Shown in pieces: positions 18,238 to 28,224 of a stretch of DNA of 64,000 nucleotides. A model generated the notes under the pieces. That model searched no databases, was not told the DNA's origin, and saw nothing but the letters and a program-made list of their open reading frames with translations. Source of the DNA: Fontibacterium subtropicum (lineage in GTDB: Bacteria; Pseudomonadota; Alphaproteobacteria; Pelagibacterales; Pelagibacteraceae); NCBI GenBank assembly GCA_965235415.1, contig CBDDXD010000001.1, forward strand, positions 124,001 through 188,000, given 5' to 3'. A program made the translations under genes and the position numbers. The first letter of the stretch is position 1. Each line of letters begins with the position of its first letter.

Positions 18238-19644
18238 TTATTCGTAATACTTTTCTACAAATTTATTTAATAATTTAACTCCATAGCCAGTTGCTCCTGT
18301 TGGCACAGTATCTAAATCTTTCTTTGTCCAAGCCATACCGGCAATATCTAAATGTGCCCAAGGTGTATTATTCTTTAAAAATCTCTGTAAAAACTGCGCA
18401 GCTGTAATAGAACCTGCTCCGCCAGAATAATTAATATTTTGAATATCTGCAATTTTAGAGTCCATTAAGTTGTCGTAATTTTTATGCAATGGAAATCTCC
18501 AAAGTTTTTCATTTTCAATTTCTCCTGCTTTTATTAATTTTTCTGACAATTCATCGTTATTAGAAAATAAGCCAGCATATTCATTTCCTAAAGAAACAAC
18601 TATTGCTCCTGTAAGTGTTGCTAAATCAACTATTAATTCTGGTTTATATTGTTCATCAATATAATAGATTGCATCAGCAAGAATTAATCTTCCTTCAGCA
18701 TCTGTATTTAAAACTTCAATTGTTTTACCAGAGTAAGATTTTACAATATCACCAGGTCTTTGAGCTGAACCACCAGGCATATTTTCAACTAATGCAACAG
18801 CGCCAACAACATAAGATTTAGATTTTCTAAGTGCTAAAGTTTTCATTAAACCAACGACTGCTCCTGCTCCAGCCATATCGTATTTCATATCTTCCATAAA
18901 TTTAGCAGGTTTTAAAGAAATACCACCGGTATCAAAACAAACTCCTTTTCCAATAAACGAAAGTGGTTTTTTATTTTTTGAATTATTTGGCTTCCATGTA
19001 ATAGTTACAAAATAAGGTAAATTTTTACTTCCCTGAGCAACACCCAATAAAGCATTCATTCCAATCTTTTTCATTTTTGAATAATCAAAAACATCAACTT
19101 TTAGTCCTAACTTGGAAAGTTTTTTAATTTCAATTACAAATTTTTCTGGGTTTAAATAATTAGGCGGTTCAGAAACTAGGTCTCTTGTTAAAAAAACTCC
19201 ATTAATAATATTTTCAATATCATTTTTAATCTTAATAAAAAAATTTTTATTTGATGAAGTAATTGTGAAATTTATTTTTTCTTTTGTATTCTCGTTTTTT
19301 TTAAAAATTGTTTTATATTTTGTAAAAGAATATTTTTTTAAGAAACATCCTAAAAAAAAATTGAAATAATAATTTTCTAAAGATTTATTTTCATTAGAAA
19401 AAATAACATTAATTTCTTTTGCTGATTTAATTTCACTAATAACTTTGCCGCCAGTATTTTGATTCTCAAATTCGTTTTTAGTATCTTTTTGATTTATAAA
19501 AATAATTTTTCTTGGTCTTGAGTTGTGGTAATTAAATACAACGTAATCTTCATTCTTATTTTTTAACAAAATAGAATTAATTTCTTTAAGATTTATATCA
19601 ATGAATGATAGTTTTTTTGAATTAAACAGAAAAATTTTTTTCAC
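18238..19644 (-). CDS. pepA: leucyl aminopeptidase (M17)
   Basis: Dizinc cytosolic aminopeptidase. The metal and catalytic segments are GKGVCFDTGGISLKP (about 231-245), MKYDMAGAG (about 252), and NTDAEGRLILADA (about 317-329), which is the M17 signature. The N-terminal half is poorly conserved and lysine/asparagine rich. At 468 residues it is slightly short. The divergent arrangement with lptF (89-base gap) is a standard gammaproteobacterial and alphaproteobacterial layout. Confidence 0.95.
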   Translation of the reverse strand: MKKIFLFNSKKLSFIDINLKEINSILLKNKNEDYVVFNYHNSRPRKIIFINQKDTKNEFENQNTGGKVISEIKSAKEINVIFSNENKSLENYYFNFFLGCFLKKYSFTKYKTIFKKNENTKEKINFTITSSNKNFFIKIKNDIENIINGVFLTRDLVSEPPNYLNPEKFVIEIKKLSKLGLKVDVFDYSKMKKIGMNALLGVAQGSKNLPYFVTITWKPNNSKNKKPLSFIGKGVCFDTGGISLKPAKFMEDMKYDMAGAGAVVGLMKTLALRKSKSYVVGAVALVENMPGGSAQRPGDIVKSYSGKTIEVLNTDAEGRLILADAIYYIDEQYKPELIVDLATLTGAIVVSLGNEYAGLFSNNDELSEKLIKAGEIENEKLWRFPLHKNYDNLMDSKIADIQNINYSGGAGSITAAQFLQRFLKNNTPWAHLDIAGMAWTKKDLDTVPTGATGYGVKLLNKFVEKYYE

Positions 19645-19733
19645 AAAAAAAAATATAAAAATCTGAATTATTATTTACATTTGGAATTATCTTTAAATCT
19701 AACATAGTGATATAAGATCATATACATATCAAA

Positions 19734-20825
19734 ATGAAAAAAAACAAGTTGGGATACTATTTTGTTCAAGAGTTTCTAAAGAACTACCTTTCTATTCTAC
19801 TAGCATTTGGACTTATTATTTGGATCACACAAGCTGTTAGGTTGCTTGATTTGATTGGTGAAGAAGGAAATTCTATTAAAACTTATTTTTTATATATCTT
19901 AACTATTCTACCAAAATTTTTTTCAAGAATATCATTAATAATATTTTTTATATCTTTTGTAGTAACAATTTCAAAGTTTGAAGATCATAATGAATTAAGA
20001 GCGTTATGGTTTTCAGGTTTAGAAAAAAAGAAATTTATAAATTTTTTATTAAGATCTTCTTTAGTATTAATTATAATACTAGTGATAATAAGATGCTTTA
20101 TAGTTCCTTATTTTTCAAATTATTCAAGATATCTACTTCTAAACACGGGTGTTGGAGCTATTGGCCCTTTATTAAAACAAAATAATTTTAACAACCCTCT
20201 TAAAAAAATAACTATTTATGTTGGAAAAAAAAATCAGATTAATGAACTTGAGGATATTATTTTATTTGAGGATAACGCAGATATAAAAAAAACTATAATT
20301 GCTAAATCAGGTGTAGTTATTAATGAAAATAATAAAAATTTACTTGTTTTAGTTGATGGTAGCATTCAAGAAGAAAGAAAAGATAAAAAAATTTCTATAT
20401 TAGATTTTGACAAAACGACACTTGATTTAAGTCAATATAATAAAAAAACAGTTGATTACTATAAATTTAATGAAATGTTATTTTTTGAATTGATAAAAAG
20501 ATTCAAAAATAAAAATGACATACAACTTTCTAATATAATTGGTGAACTGAATGATAGAATTGTAATGCCTTTATTTATTCCTTCATTAGTTTTATTAGCG
20601 TGCTTTTTAATTATAACAAATAAAGAAGTTATTAATAATAATTTATTAAAAATAATAATTTTTGTTTATGGAATTTTAATAATAATTATTAGTGAAATAT
20701 TATTAGATCTTAGTTCAAAAAAAATATTCGCAAGTTTATTTTTATACGTTTCTCCTTTTTTATTTTTAATAATAAATTGGATTTTATTAAATTACTTTCT
20801 TAATAGAGAAAATATCAAATCATAA
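19734..20825 (+). CDS. lptF: LPS export permease LptF
   Basis: One of two membrane subunits of the LptB2FG transporter that lifts LPS out of the inner membrane. It shows three N-terminal membrane segments (about 14-34, 55-78, 98-118), a periplasmic jelly-roll part (about 125-270), and three C-terminal membrane segments (about 278-355). It is followed directly by lptG with no gap, then lptD, so an export operon is likely. It starts the plus-strand run lptF-lptG-lptD-surA-pdxA-rsmA. Confidence 0.93.
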   Translation: MKKNKLGYYFVQEFLKNYLSILLAFGLIIWITQAVRLLDLIGEEGNSIKTYFLYILTILPKFFSRISLIIFFISFVVTISKFEDHNELRALWFSGLEKKKFINFLLRSSLVLIIILVIIRCFIVPYFSNYSRYLLLNTGVGAIGPLLKQNNFNNPLKKITIYVGKKNQINELEDIILFEDNADIKKTIIAKSGVVINENNKNLLVLVDGSIQEERKDKKISILDFDKTTLDLSQYNKKTVDYYKFNEMLFFELIKRFKNKNDIQLSNIIGELNDRIVMPLFIPSLVLLACFLIITNKEVINNNLLKIIIFVYGILIIIISEILLDLSSKKIFASLFLYVSPFLFLIINWILLNYFLNRENIKS

Positions 20826-21920
20826 ATGTTAAAATCAATAAACAGATATATAATTAATGAATATATAAAGAGTTTATTAGTTGTTATAGCAGTTATGCTT
20901 TCAATTATTCTGTTAATTAATTTGTTAGATGAATTTAATTTTTTTAAATCAAAAAAAGATCTTAAATTTATATTTTTTATAATATTTACTATATTAAAAG
21001 TACCTAATGTATTAATAAATTTATTTCCTTTTATAGTTTTATTTGGTGGAATTGTTTTTTATTTAAAAATTTATAATCATAATGAAGTTATTTCATTAAG
21101 AGTAATGGGTTATTCAAATATTCAAATTATTTTAATTCCCGCTTTAACTTCATTTGTTATTGGTTATATAATTGTATTTTTAATTGTGCCCTTTTCTTCT
21201 TCAATGTTAAAATACTATGAAGATTTACGTTCTGAATATAATGAAACAAAAAATTTAGTTTTCGTTAATGAAACTGGAATATGGGTTCTTGATAAGAATG
21301 AAAAAGAAAAAAATATTATAAGAATAGAAAAAATTAATAAAGATTTTTCATCAGTAAACCAAATTACTATTTATAATTATGATATCTCTAATAATTTTAT
21401 TAAAAGAATTGATGCGGATGAAGGAAATATAAAAGATAAAAATTGGCAACTAAATAAAGTTCATATTATTTCAGGAAATAAAAAAAGTAATAAAGAAAAT
21501 TATTTAAATAACTATAATTACACTAGTAATATAAATATAAATGAACTTAAAAATATATACAAAAATACCGAGACAACTTCTTTATTGGACATTAATAAAG
21601 AAATGCAAACATTAGAGGATAAAGGATACTCCACTATAGATCTTAGAATCAGATATCAAAAATTAATATCCTTCCCAATTTATTTATTAGCCATGTCAAT
21701 TCTTTCTGGATTAATGATTATTAATTTAGGAAAAACTTCAAATTATCTAAAATATGGAAGCTACGGAGTGATAATAAGCATAATAATTTATTTTCTAAAT
21801 GATTTATCAATAACAATAGCCAAATCTGGCATAATATCTGTAGATTTTTCGGTATGGATACCTATATTTCTCATAATTTTAATAAATTTAGTTGGAATTA
21901 CTCAGGTTAATGCAAAATAG
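20826..21920 (+). CDS. lptG: LPS export permease LptG
   Basis: Partner of LptF. The same six-helix layout is visible: membrane segments at about 15-35, 50-78, 98-118 and three after residue 280. The stretch EVISLRVMGYSNIQI (about 88-102) is the coupling-helix region that contacts the LptB ATPase. It begins one base after the lptF stop. Its 3' end overlaps the lptD ATG by 11 bases. Confidence 0.92.
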   Translation: MLKSINRYIINEYIKSLLVVIAVMLSIILLINLLDEFNFFKSKKDLKFIFFIIFTILKVPNVLINLFPFIVLFGGIVFYLKIYNHNEVISLRVMGYSNIQIILIPALTSFVIGYIIVFLIVPFSSSMLKYYEDLRSEYNETKNLVFVNETGIWVLDKNEKEKNIIRIEKINKDFSSVNQITIYNYDISNNFIKRIDADEGNIKDKNWQLNKVHIISGNKKSNKENYLNNYNYTSNININELKNIYKNTETTSLLDINKEMQTLEDKGYSTIDLRIRYQKLISFPIYLLAMSILSGLMIINLGKTSNYLKYGSYGVIISIIIYFLNDLSITIAKSGIISVDFSVWIPIFLIILINLVGITQVNAK

Positions 21921-24234
21921 ATTTTTTTTTATAATATTTTTTGGAATATTTTTTTTAAAAGCAAATAGTTGTTTTACCCAACAAAAAGATATTTATAATT
22001 TTTCTGCTGACAAACTGACATATTCGCAGGATAACAATATTATAGAAGCAATAGGCAATGTCTTAGCTAAAAACCAAGATGGTAAACAAATCTCTGCTGA
22101 TAAAATTATATATAATAAAACAACCCAACTGTTGAAAACTTTTGGAAACTCTAAATTTTCTGACGTTAAAAATAGAACTTTAACAGCTGATAATTTTGAA
22201 TACGATTTAGAAAAAAAAATTATTACAGCAGAAAATAAGGTAAAATTTTTAGATAATTATAAAAACGTATATTACTTTAGTAAATTAAATGCTGACGATA
22301 AGTTCAACGAAATTATTGGCTATAATCTTAATTCTGATCTCAATAAAGAAAAATTTCAATCTAAAGATAAATTTAATGAATTCGTGGAGCCAAGACTTTC
22401 TGGAAAAGAAGTAAGTATTAAAGATAATATAACTATTATAAAAGATGGAAAATTTACTTCTTGTAAATCATCAAATGAAAAAGAAGGATGCCCTTTTTGG
22501 AATTTAAATGCTGATTTAGTAACGCATGACAAAGAAAAAAAACAAATTAGTTACAAGAATGCAACTTTAGATTTAAATAATATTCCAGTTTTTTATACGC
22601 CTTATTTTTCTCATCCAGATCCAAGTGTAAAAAGAAAAGAAGGTTTTTTAGCTCCATCATTTTCTTCTTTAGGAGCAGATATTGGTTCAACAATTAAGAT
22701 ACCTTATTTTTATCCAGTATCTGAATCGGCAGATTTTACTATTAGCCCTACTTATTATTTTAAGCAAAATCCTTTGTTATTGGGAGAGTATAGAGAAAAA
22801 TATAAAAATGGCTCTCTAACATTTGAAGGTGGATTTACAGAAGGCTATAAAGAAATAACTAATACCCAAACAGATGGTTCAAGGCATCATTTATTTGGAA
22901 ATTTAAATCTTAATTTTACAGATAAAATCTTAGACACAAGTGAATTTAATACAAAAATTCAAAGAGTAAACAATCCTACTTATTTAAGAGTAAATAAAAT
23001 AAATTCTACTATTGATGGATTTAAAACAAATCTTGTAAAAGAGGATCTAACAAAACTAACTAATGAAATATATCTTAACTCTTTTGGAAAAAATGAGAGT
23101 CTAAATTTTAAAACAGCATCTTATCAAAATATCAGTACTTCAAAAGCATCTGATCAATATGAATATCTTCTTCCAGAAATTATTTATTCTAAATATAACC
23201 TAATGGATAATAATAACTTAAACTTTAATTCAAGTTTTAGAAGTTTAAATGCTAACACCAATCAAAACAAAACAACTTTTATAAATAACTTAGATTATAC
23301 AACTCAAGAATCTTATAATACAAATCTTGGAATTGGATATAAATTTCTAACAAAAATTAATAATATTAATTATTATTCTGACTACAAAACCCCAAACGAA
23401 AACTTAAATAGTCAAATTAATCCAGTAGTTGGTCTTGATGCTTCATTACCATTTGCTAAATTATCAAAAGAATCTGAGCAATATTTAATTCCTAGAATAC
23501 TTACTCGTTATTCTCCTGGAAAAATGACTAATGCAAGATCTAACGATACTTTATTAAATACTGATAATTTATTCTCAATAAATAGAATGAACTCAGATGA
23601 ATTAATTGAAAAAGACTTATCTTTTAATATTGGACTAGATTGGATGTGGAAAGAAAAAATTATAAATAAAAACAAGCCTGCTGAAGCAGGTATTTCAATA
23701 GGTCAGGTTATAAAATTTAATGAGGATCCTGACATGCCAACAAAATCCTCTCTGCAAAATAAAAATTCTGATTTAGTGACTAAAGCAACTTACTTAAGTC
23801 CTGGCAATTTTGATGTTTCTCTTAAAAATACTATTAGATAACGGTTTTAACCATATTTATTACAACGATCTAAATTTAAAAACTTTTTTGAAGGCAAGGT
23901 GAAATTAATTTTAATTTCTATGAAAAAAATAGTCATATTGGAAATGAAAGATACGCAAAGGCAAATTTAACTTCTTATTTAACTGACAATACAAAATTAA
24001 TAGATTGAAACAGATAGAAATCTAAAAACAGATTTAACTAATTCTCATAAACTTGGAATTGAAAATGAAAACGAATGTATAAGATATGGTTTTTATTTTC
24101 AAAAAAATTACTCATCGGATAAAGATTTAAGACCTGCAACTAGCATTTTCTTTGGCATAACATTGTTGCCATTTGGAGATAATTATACAACTGGAAATAT
24201 AATACCTTCTATTGGTGGAAAACAAGTTTTTTAA
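21910..24234 (+). pseudogene. lptD: LPS assembly protein LptD, 3' end disrupted by several frame changes
   Basis: Outer-membrane LPS translocon. The open frame from ATG 21910 codes for a signal peptide (FFFIIFFGIFFLKANS), an OstA/LptA-like domain (about 30-150) and most of the beta-barrel, then stops at 23839-23841. Homologous barrel sequence continues without a gap in other frames: NGFNHIYYNDLNLK from 23840, INFNFYEKNSHIGNERYAKA from about 23904, then TDRNLKTDLTNSHKLGIE from about 24010 to IIPSIGGKQVF and TAA at 24232-24234. At least three indels are needed. Restored length would be about 775 residues. LptD is essential in LPS-bearing bacteria, so sequencing error is as likely as real decay. 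I start at 21910 rather than TTG 21892 because of the signal peptide. Confidence 0.8.
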
Positions 24235-24239
24235 ACTAA

Positions 24240-24857
24240 ATGAGTAAAAAAAAAATTTTTTTACTAATATTATTTTTTTTTATTTTTACTAATGCTTACG
24301 CAAAGCAGTTAACTAATAATGTAATAGTTTCAATTGATAATTCAATAATTACAGATCTTGATATTAATAAAGAAATTAACTTTTTAAAATTTATTAACAA
24401 AGATCAAGTTATTAATAACCCAGAAGTTTTTAAAAAAGAAATAATTAATAGTTTAGTAGATAGAAAAATTAAAGATATAGAAACCAATAATTTAAAAATT
24501 GAAGTCCCAGAAAAAGAAGTAGAAAATAATTTATATAATTATCTTGAGAGAATGAAAATAAACAATGAAATTCTCAATTCTTTCTATAATCAAAACGAAA
24601 TTGAGAAAGATTATTTAAAAAATATAATAAAAATTGATATGAAGTGGTCAAAATTAATTAGACAAATGTATGAAAGCAGACTTAATGTAAATTTAACTGA
24701 AGTTAACAAAGAACTCGAAAAAGAACAAAAAAATACTGAAGATGATGAAAAATTAAAAAGACAATTAATTATCACTGAACAAAACAAACAATTAAATAAA
24801 TTTTCAGTAACCCATTTAGAAAAAAGTAAAAAAAAGTATCTAATTAAATTTCTGTGA
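24240..24857 (+). CDS. surA: SurA-like periplasmic chaperone lacking PPIase domain
   Basis: A signal peptide (KIFLLILFFFIFTNAYA) is followed by a SurA N-terminal domain: VIVSIDNSIITDLDINKE and a helical region to about residue 150. The parvulin PPIase domains that follow in E. coli SurA are absent: after about residue 155 there are only ~50 charged residues before the stop. There is no room for them, since pdxA starts inside the last codon. The position between lptD and pdxA supports a SurA role in outer-membrane protein biogenesis. Chaperone activity of E. coli SurA resides mainly outside the PPIase domains, so function may be kept. Confidence 0.75.
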   Translation: MSKKKIFLLILFFFIFTNAYAKQLTNNVIVSIDNSIITDLDINKEINFLKFINKDQVINNPEVFKKEIINSLVDRKIKDIETNNLKIEVPEKEVENNLYNYLERMKINNEILNSFYNQNEIEKDYLKNIIKIDMKWSKLIRQMYESRLNVNLTEVNKELEKEQKNTEDDEKLKRQLIITEQNKQLNKFSVTHLEKSKKKYLIKFL

Positions 24858-25822
24858 AAAAAAAAATTATAATTATTTTAGGAGATCCCAACAGTATCTC
24901 ATCTGAAATCTTTCTTAAATCATTAAATTATATTAATAATACAAATCTAAATTTTATAATTATTGGAAATTATTACCTTTTAAAAAAACAAGCTGATAAT
25001 TTAAATCTTAAAATAAATCTAAAATTTAACTTTTGTGAAATTGATAATTTAAAAAATGTAAAATTTAATTTTATTAATTTAAATTATAAACAAAAAAAAC
25101 CCTTCGATTTAAAATCAAAAAAATCAGACGAATTTATTGAAAATTGCTTTAAATGTGCATTTTATATACTTAAAAAGAAAATAGCAGCTGGACTAATTAA
25201 TCTTCCAATTAACAAATCAAAATTTACAAAAAATAAATATAATGGAATTACTGAATATATTGCAGACAAAACTAATAATAAAAATAAAGAAAATATGCTT
25301 TTGTTTAATGAGAACTTCTCTGTTCTTCCTCTAACCACGCATATTCCTTTAAAAGAAGTTTATAAAAAGATTACATATAAAAAAATTGAAAAAGCATGCA
25401 AAAATGTGAGTATTTTTTATTCCAAAACCATTAAAAGAAAAAAATTTAAGATTGGCATACTTGGTTTAAATCCTCATAACGGTGAGAATGGATATATAGG
25501 GACTGAAGAAAAAAAAATAATTATCCCAGCAATTAAAAAACTTAGAAAAAAATATCCTGTGATAGGCCCTCTATCTCCAGATACTAGCTTTTTACAAAGA
25601 GCAAAATTAAAAATTGATATCTTAATTGGTCACTATCATGATCAAATTTTAACAACTTTCAAAACTAAATTTGATCTTGATGCTATAAATATTACAATCG
25701 GTTTACCATTTATTAGGATTTCCCCTGATCATGGCGTTGGAACAGAAATTGTTGGAAAAGGAATTGCTAATCCAGAAAGTTTTAAGAAAGCAATAAGGTT
25801 TTTTTCTAAATATAATGTTTAA
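24854..25822 (+). CDS. pdxA: 4-hydroxythreonine-4-phosphate dehydrogenase
   Basis: Pyridoxal-phosphate biosynthesis. The start is a GTG overlapping the surA stop by 4 bases (GTGA). GLNPHNGENGYIGTEE (about 203-218) and the zinc/substrate histidines in LTTHIPLKEV, GHYHDQ and SPDHGVGTEIVGKG are all present. At 322 residues the length is typical. The lptD-surA-pdxA-rsmA order matches the E. coli operon. Confidence 0.95.
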   Translation: MKKKIIIILGDPNSISSEIFLKSLNYINNTNLNFIIIGNYYLLKKQADNLNLKINLKFNFCEIDNLKNVKFNFINLNYKQKKPFDLKSKKSDEFIENCFKCAFYILKKKIAAGLINLPINKSKFTKNKYNGITEYIADKTNNKNKENMLLFNENFSVLPLTTHIPLKEVYKKITYKKIEKACKNVSIFYSKTIKRKKFKIGILGLNPHNGENGYIGTEEKKIIIPAIKKLRKKYPVIGPLSPDTSFLQRAKLKIDILIGHYHDQILTTFKTKFDLDAINITIGLPFIRISPDHGVGTEIVGKGIANPESFKKAIRFFSKYNV

Positions 25823-26609
25823 ACATAAAAAAAACCTTGGTCAAAATTTTTTAATTAATAAGGATATAATTAAAAAAATTGTAGACATAAGTAATATTAA
25901 TAAAAATACTAATATAATTGAAATAGGACCAGGCTCTGGAAATTTAACAGAGGAATTGTTAAAAAAAAACCCAAAAAAAATATTTGCAATCGAGTTTGAT
26001 AAAGATTTAACTGATCATTTAGAAAAATTTAAAAATAAATATAGTAATTTTAATTATAAAATTGCAGATGCTTTAAGTTTTGAGGAAAAAAATATATTTA
26101 AAAAAAATTCAATAATTTTTGGAAATCTTCCTTATAATATCTCCTTAAAATTGCTAATAAAATGGATTTACTCTGAACCATGGCCTCCTTTCTATGATCA
26201 AATGATTTTGATGTTTCAGAAAGAAGTAGCGGAAAGAATTATAGCAACCCCTAATCAAAAAAAATATGGCAGAATTTCAATATTAACTGATACTAGACTA
26301 AATGTTAAATTTCATTTTAATATTTCAAAAAAAGACTTTAATCCTGAGCCAAAAATTGATTCCTCGGTACTATCTTTTACTCCTAAAAAAAATACTAATT
26401 TTAAATTAAAAGATTTAAATATTTTGTCGGATCTGACAAAAATTATATTCAATACTAAAAGAAAAATGATTTCTAAAACACTAAAAAAATTACTTAACGA
26501 AAAGGAACTTAAATTAATAGATTTTGATAATATTAAAAACCTAAGACCAGAAAATTTAGATTTTAGTTTTTACTATAAATTGGTTGATTTAATTAAAAGT
26601 AGACCTTAA
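25815..26609 (+). CDS. rsmA: 16S rRNA (adenine1518-N6/adenine1519-N6)-dimethyltransferase
   Basis: KsgA/RsmA dimethylates two adjacent adenines in the helix 45 loop of 16S rRNA. KKNLGQNFLINKDII begins the protein. The SAM motif IIEIGPGSGNLTEEL (about 35-49) and the catalytic FGNLPYNIS (about 97-105) are intact. It is 264 residues long, overlaps pdxA by 8 bases and gmk on the other strand by 21. Confidence 0.96.
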   Translation: MFKHKKNLGQNFLINKDIIKKIVDISNINKNTNIIEIGPGSGNLTEELLKKNPKKIFAIEFDKDLTDHLEKFKNKYSNFNYKIADALSFEEKNIFKKNSIIFGNLPYNISLKLLIKWIYSEPWPPFYDQMILMFQKEVAERIIATPNQKKYGRISILTDTRLNVKFHFNISKKDFNPEPKIDSSVLSFTPKKNTNFKLKDLNILSDLTKIIFNTKRKMISKTLKKLLNEKELKLIDFDNIKNLRPENLDFSFYYKLVDLIKSRP

Positions 26610-27182
26610 TTCTCTTTCAATCTTAACTATCTTGGTTATTTGCTCAAAACAATTTTCTAGGTTTTTGTTTACAACGATATATTTATAATCTTTCCAATGA
26701 TTAATCTCATCTTTTGCCATTTTCATCCTTTGATCAATTAATTCCTTATTTTTTTCTTCTCTTTTTTTAAGTCTGTTTTCTAAATCATTAATGCTAGGTG
26801 GTAAAATGAAAATAGGCACAATGTCTAATGGCATTATTTTTTTAACTTGTTCTGTTCCTTGCCAATCTATATCAAATATATAATCTTTTCCCTGAACTAA
26901 ATTTTCTTCTATTGGTTCTTTTAGAGTACCATAATAATTTCCAAATACTTTTGCTTGTTCTAAAAATTTATTTTGATTAGATAATTCTTCAAATTTATTT
27001 ATACTAATAAAATTATAATCAACTCCATTTATTTCGTTTAATCTAGGAGTTCTTGTTGTATAAGAAACTGATATTTTGAAATTACTATCGCTTATTTCAA
27101 TTTTTTTAGCTAGGGTAGTTTTTCCTGCCCCTGAAGGGGAAGATAATATTAAAATCAAACCTCTCTTTGATTTTGAAATCAA
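26589..27182 (-). CDS. gmk: guanylate kinase
   Basis: Phosphorylates GMP to GDP. The P-loop SSPSGAGKTTL is at residues 14-24. SVSYTTRTPRLNEINGVDYNF (about 38-58) binds GMP, and DIDWQGTEQ (about 104-112) matches the family. It is 197 residues long. It follows acpP by only 5 bases. In most alphaproteobacteria fabF, mltG and yicC lie between these two genes; here they do not. Confidence 0.96.
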   Translation of the reverse strand: MISKSKRGLILILSSPSGAGKTTLAKKIEISDSNFKISVSYTTRTPRLNEINGVDYNFISINKFEELSNQNKFLEQAKVFGNYYGTLKEPIEENLVQGKDYIFDIDWQGTEQVKKIMPLDIVPIFILPPSINDLENRLKKREEKNKELIDQRMKMAKDEINHWKDYKYIVVNKNLENCFEQITKIVKIERELRSTFN

Positions 27183-27187
27183 AAGAA

Positions 27188-27427
27188 CTACTTTGCAGGA
27201 TTATTCTCGATAAATCTTATTGCGTCACCTACCGTTAGTATTTTTTCAGCTTCTGAATCTGATATTTCGGAACCAAACTCCTCTTCAAATGCCATTACTA
27301 ACTCTACTGTATCTAAACTATCTGCGCCTAAATCATCGATAAAACTAGCTTCATCTGTAACTTTAGCCTCATCAACACCTAAGTGTTCTACAATTATTTT
27401 TTTAACTTTTGCTGCAACATCGCTCAT
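27188..27427 (-). CDS. acpP: acyl carrier protein
   Basis: A 79-residue acidic protein with the phosphopantetheine site GADSLDTVELVM; the modified Ser is residue 37. It carries growing fatty acyl chains. A clear AGGGAG ribosome-binding sequence precedes the ATG, as expected for an abundant protein. It follows fabG by 56 bases in a fabD-fabG-acpP run. Confidence 0.97.
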   Translation of the reverse strand: MSDVAAKVKKIIVEHLGVDEAKVTDEASFIDDLGADSLDTVELVMAFEEEFGSEISDSEAEKILTVGDAIRFIENNPAK

Positions 27428-27483
27428 TTTTTAAACTCCCTTATTATTAATGATTCTTTCAATAAATGAATAAATTAAATAAA

Positions 27484-28224
27484 TCAAGCCATATACATTC
27501 CACCATTAACATGGATGGTTTCGCCTGTAATATAACTAGAAAGATCTGAAGCCAAGAAAAGAGCACAATTAGCAATATCGTTACCTGTGCCTAATTTTCC
27601 CATTGGTATATTCTCTATAAGTTTCTTTTTGAACTCTTCATTGATATTCTTAGTCATTTTTGTATCGATAAACCCTGGTGAAATACAATTTATTCTAATA
27701 TTTTTTTTCGCATATTCCTTTGCAAGACTTTTGGACATTGCAACTATTCCTGCTTTTGCACTTGAATAATTCGCTTGTCCAAAATTACCTGTATGACCTA
27801 CGATTGAACTAATATTAATTATAGATCCTGCATCTTGTTTCATCATTGCTTTAATAGAATATTTACAAATCAAAAATACAGCAGTTAAATTTATATTAAT
27901 TACCTTATTCCATTCTTCATCAGACATTCTAATTGCAAGATTATCTTTCGTGATTCCTGCATTATTAATAACTATGTCCAACCCTCCTAATTTATCTTTT
28001 GCTTCTTTTACTAACTCTTCAATTTTTTGATGATTTTCTAAGTTGAAATTAACAGTTTTAATTTTTGGAAAATTACTTTGAATAGTCTTAAGATTTTCAA
28101 CATTTGTTCCAATGGTAAATATATCGGCCTCTAATTTATAAAAACTTTCTAATATAGATAAACCAATGCCGGCGGTACCGCCAGTTATAAAAACTTTTTT
28201 ATTTTTTAAATTAATTAAATTCAT
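27484..28224 (-). CDS. fabG: 3-oxoacyl-ACP reductase
   Basis: NADPH-dependent short-chain dehydrogenase of fatty acid elongation. FITGGTAGIGLSI (about 12-24) is the Rossmann glycine motif and NNAG is near residue 86. The Ser-Tyr-Lys triad is in NISSIVGHTGNFGQANYSSAK (about 136-156). The C-terminus has GETIHVNGGMYMA. At 246 residues it is FabG-sized. It overlaps fabD by 14 bases; context with fabD and acpP separates it from other SDR enzymes. Confidence 0.95.
   Translation of the reverse strand: MNLINLKNKKVFITGGTAGIGLSILESFYKLEADIFTIGTNVENLKTIQSNFPKIKTVNFNLENHQKIEELVKEAKDKLGGLDIVINNAGITKDNLAIRMSDEEWNKVININLTAVFLICKYSIKAMMKQDAGSIINISSIVGHTGNFGQANYSSAKAGIVAMSKSLAKEYAKKNIRINCISPGFIDTKMTKNINEEFKKKLIENIPMGKLGTGNDIANCALFLASDLSSYITGETIHVNGGMYMA

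Noticed and set aside
18615..18821. Gln/Leu-rich plus-strand frame opposite pepA
   Set aside because: It is an antisense shadow of the conserved pepA metal-binding region.
21892..21909. Upstream TTG start for lptD
   Set aside because: ATG 21910 gives a clean signal peptide; the upstream residues would sit before it.
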